Shown in pieces: positions 9,002-10,009 of a DNA stretch of 10,009 nt (its first letter is position 1; every line of letters begins with the position of its first letter). The DNA lies in contig JAUVKK010000014.1 of NCBI GenBank assembly GCA_030596305.1, positions 1-10,009 on the forward strand, read 5' to 3'. The notes under the pieces were generated by a model. It was not told the origin of the DNA. It saw only the letters and a program-made list of their open reading frames with translations, and ran no database searches. The translations under genes were made by a program, and so were the position numbers. The stretch comes from Helicobacteraceae bacterium. Lineage in GTDB: Bacteria > Campylobacterota > Campylobacteria > Campylobacterales > Sulfurimonadaceae.

Positions 9002-9007
9002 TATAAT
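9002..9007 (+). promoter_or_regulatory. TATAAT -10 element, distal pal promoter candidate
   Basis: TATAAT is a perfect sigma-70 -10 hexamer. No good -35 lies 16-18 bases upstream; the nearest resemblance, TTTACT at 8976-8981, has a 20-base spacer. In Campylobacterota the -35 is poorly conserved and T-rich upstream DNA often replaces it, and the upstream stretch is rich in T. Transcripts from here would carry the inverted repeat at 9027-9055 in the pal leader. Confidence 0.4.
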
Positions 9008-9026
9008 TACGCCAAATCGACTCCGA

Positions 9027-9055
9027 TTAGCTTTTTTTTATGCAAAAAAGGCTAA
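9027..9055 (+). repeat. Inverted repeat with T8/A6 arms upstream of pal
   Basis: TTAGC followed by T7 (9027-9038) can pair with A6, G and GCTAA (9044-9055) through one T-G wobble, giving a twelve-base-pair stem with a five-base loop. Outer CGA and TCG (9024-9026, 9058-9060) could add three pairs across a bulge. There is no T tract beyond it on the plus strand, so it is not an intrinsic terminator in that direction. The poly-T/poly-A tracts are also typical of the upstream part of promoters in this phylum. Confidence 0.5.
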
Positions 9056-9058
9056 AAT
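9053..9058 (+). promoter_or_regulatory. TAAAAT -10 element, proximal pal promoter
   Basis: TAAAAT matches TATAAT at five of six positions, is preceded by GGC and by T-rich and A-rich tracts, and lies 28 bases before the pal ATG. This arrangement resembles the sigma-70 promoters described for Campylobacter and Helicobacter, where a -10 of the TANAAT type is combined with periodic T-rich stretches rather than a -35 box. It would give pal a short leader of roughly 20 bases and independent expression of pal from the genes upstream. Confidence 0.5.
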
Positions 9059-9075
9059 CGCCTATCGAATTATCT

Positions 9076-9081
9076 GAAGGA
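9076..9081 (+). promoter_or_regulatory. Ribosome binding site of pal
   Basis: GAAGGA is five bases before the ATG at 9087. It fixes the start just before the lipoprotein signal sequence. Confidence 0.7.
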
Positions 9082-9086
9082 ACAAA

Positions 9087-9647
9087 ATGAAAGCTTTACT
9101 TTACGCAAGCACTATAACAGCAATGTTAGTATTTACAGGATGTGGTGGTTCTGAACCGACTGTTGATGATTCAGCAGCTAATGCTAGTCAGGCAGAAGAG
9201 ATCAATATTGTTGATGAAACCAGTGCAGCTGACTCAGAGTCAGGTATTCAGTCAACTGACCTTGATGGTAGTACGACGTTAGAGAGCCTGGAGGCAAAGA
9301 TGTCTCCGATCTATTTTGAATTTGACCAGTACAAATTGGCAGATGAAGATATTGACACATTGCGTCAAAATGCTGAGCTTATCCAGGGTGATGCAGAGGC
9401 GATGAATATTGCTAATAAATATTCTCTTAAACTTGAAGGTAATTGTGATGAGTGGGGATCAGATGAGTATAATTTCGCACTTGGCCTTAAACGTGCAAAT
9501 GCGGTTAAAGATGAGTTGATCAACGACGGTGTTGCTTCTGAACGTATTACTTTGGTAAGCTATGGTTCAAGCAACCCTGTTTGTACTGAAAAAACACAAG
9601 AGTGCTGGTCAAAGAACCGTCGCGTAGACTTCAAACTTCTACCATAG
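9087..9647 (+). CDS. pal: Pal, peptidoglycan-associated outer-membrane lipoprotein
   Basis: This 186-residue lipoprotein anchors the outer membrane to peptidoglycan and is the outer-membrane end of the Tol-Pal machine. Residues 1-18 are a lipoprotein signal peptide with lipobox VFTGC, so Cys19 would be lipidated. Residues 20-70 are a flexible, acidic Ser/Ala-rich linker. Residues 72-186 are the OmpA-like domain, starting IYFEFDQYKL. The peptidoglycan-binding segment is EGNCDEWGSDEYNFALGLKRA (117-137), where Asp121 and Arg136 correspond to the diaminopimelate-binding pair. NRRVDFKL is near the end. Besides Cys19 there are three cysteines (120, 166, 173); a C-x6-C pair near the C-terminus also occurs in the Helicobacter homologue as I recall it. 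The gene appears to have its own promoter and is separated by seven bases from the next gene. Confidence 0.95.
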   Translation: MKALLYASTITAMLVFTGCGGSEPTVDDSAANASQAEEINIVDETSAADSESGIQSTDLDGSTTLESLEAKMSPIYFEFDQYKLADEDIDTLRQNAELIQGDAEAMNIANKYSLKLEGNCDEWGSDEYNFALGLKRANAVKDELINDGVASERITLVSYGSSNPVCTEKTQECWSKNRRVDFKLLP

Positions 9648-9654
9648 ACCGTAG

Positions 9655-10009
9655 ATGCGTTTAGCTTTACTTCTATCACTTCTACTTCTTCCTTTTTCTC
9701 TGCCAGCCGATGAACCATCGGCTTTTGGTGCGGGCAATCTTGACAGTGACAATCCTTATGGATTGACTACATCTGAAAAGAAGATTCATCAAAATAATAA
9801 AACATTGAAACTGAACAAGCGCAAGCTTAACTCTAATCAAAATGATATTGAATCGTTAAGAGAACGTATCGACGGATTACAGTCTGTACTCGAATCTATA
9901 GCTATGAAGTCACAAAAAAACAAAGTAGCACTTGGCGATATGAGTAAGTCTCGTGAGAATGAAGGTGTCAGTACACAAGAGCGTCTTGCACTGCTTGAGA
10001 CACAGATAG
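9655..10009 (+). CDS. cpoB: CpoB/YbgF-like Tol-Pal accessory protein, 3' end beyond the window
   Basis: An open frame begins at the ATG at 9655, seven bases after the pal stop, and continues through the last base of the window, giving 118 visible residues. The first 18 residues are a signal peptide (MRLALL start, leucine-rich core, likely cut after Leu-Pro-Ala before DEP). A low-complexity linker rich in Gly, Asn and Asp follows. From about residue 42 onward the sequence is charged and helical with Leu/Ile spacing suggestive of a coiled coil, for example around NDIESLRERIDGLQSVLESI. In E. coli CpoB, an N-terminal trimerising coiled coil precedes C-terminal TPR repeats; the latter would lie outside the window. 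No clear ribosome binding site precedes the start, so it is probably coupled to pal. Assignment rests on position after pal plus signal peptide and coiled coil. Confidence 0.75.
   Translation, partial: MRLALLLSLLLLPFSLPADEPSAFGAGNLDSDNPYGLTTSEKKIHQNNKTLKLNKRKLNSNQNDIESLRERIDGLQSVLESIAMKSQKNKVALGDMSKSRENEGVSTQERLALLETQI

Larger units (their letters stand above)
8855..9086 (+). other. tolB-pal intergenic region, AT-rich, with hairpins and promoter-like elements
   Basis: This is the largest non-coding gap in the window, 232 bases, and no plausible gene is visible in it. Its left third contains overlapping inverted repeats just after tolB (8877-8909) with a short T tract. Its right third contains a perfect TATAAT (9002-9007), a long T8/A6 inverted repeat (9027-9055) and TAAAAT (9053-9058) close before pal. 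The middle, about 8914-9000, shows no clear structure. The layout suggests partial termination after tolB and independent initiation for pal. Confidence 0.6.

Noticed and set aside
9027..9055. Inverted repeat before pal as an intrinsic terminator
   Set aside because: The stem is mostly A/T pairs and has no T tract downstream on the plus strand, and it overlaps a good -10 element. A promoter-associated role is more likely.

Overview
The window is one gene-dense, single-strand stretch from a bacterium that looks like a member of the Campylobacterota (formerly Epsilonproteobacteria). The evidence is the order atpF'-atpF-atpH-atpA-atpG-atpD-atpC followed directly by tolQ-tolR-tolA/tonB-like-tolB-pal-cpoB, which is the arrangement I recall from Helicobacter and its free-living relatives. 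Supporting traits are an F-type ATP synthase with two b-type stator genes, a b subunit with a signal-peptide-like N-terminus, a beta subunit very close to my memory of the Helicobacter protein, and a cysteine-bearing Pal. The moderate GC content by eye would suit a free-living sulfur-oxidising genus such as Sulfurimonas, Sulfuricurvum or Sulfurovum, but genus cannot be settled from this window.

Layout. Positions 1-56 are a short leader with a strong ribosome binding site. Positions 57-5804 encode seven ATP synthase subunits: b', b, delta, alpha, gamma, beta and epsilon. This is the whole F1 sector plus the peripheral stalk. The membrane subunits a (atpB) and c (atpE) are absent and must lie elsewhere. 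Positions 5810-8854 encode TolQ, TolR, a TolA/TonB-like protein and TolB. A 232-base gap (8855-9086) holds overlapping hairpins after tolB and two promoter-like -10 elements before pal. Pal lies at 9087-9647, and a CpoB/YbgF-like gene begins at 9655 and runs off the right end.

Functional logic. The genes from 57 to 8854 are separated by at most 40 bases, and two junctions (atpF/atpH, tolQ/tolR) overlap by one base as TAATG, so they probably form one long transcript or overlapping transcripts. The ATP synthase couples the proton gradient to ATP synthesis. TolQ-TolR uses the same gradient to energise the TolA-like protein, which works with TolB and the outer-membrane lipoprotein Pal to hold the envelope together during constriction. 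Placing both in one run links two consumers of proton motive force at the level of expression.

No phage, insertion sequence, CRISPR array, rRNA or tRNA was seen. I found no undescribed system here: this is conserved housekeeping DNA. The points worth a second look are regulatory: the atpC translation signal, the tolB-pal intergenic structures and the SD-less tolQ start. Some lineage-specific protein traits also deserve attention.
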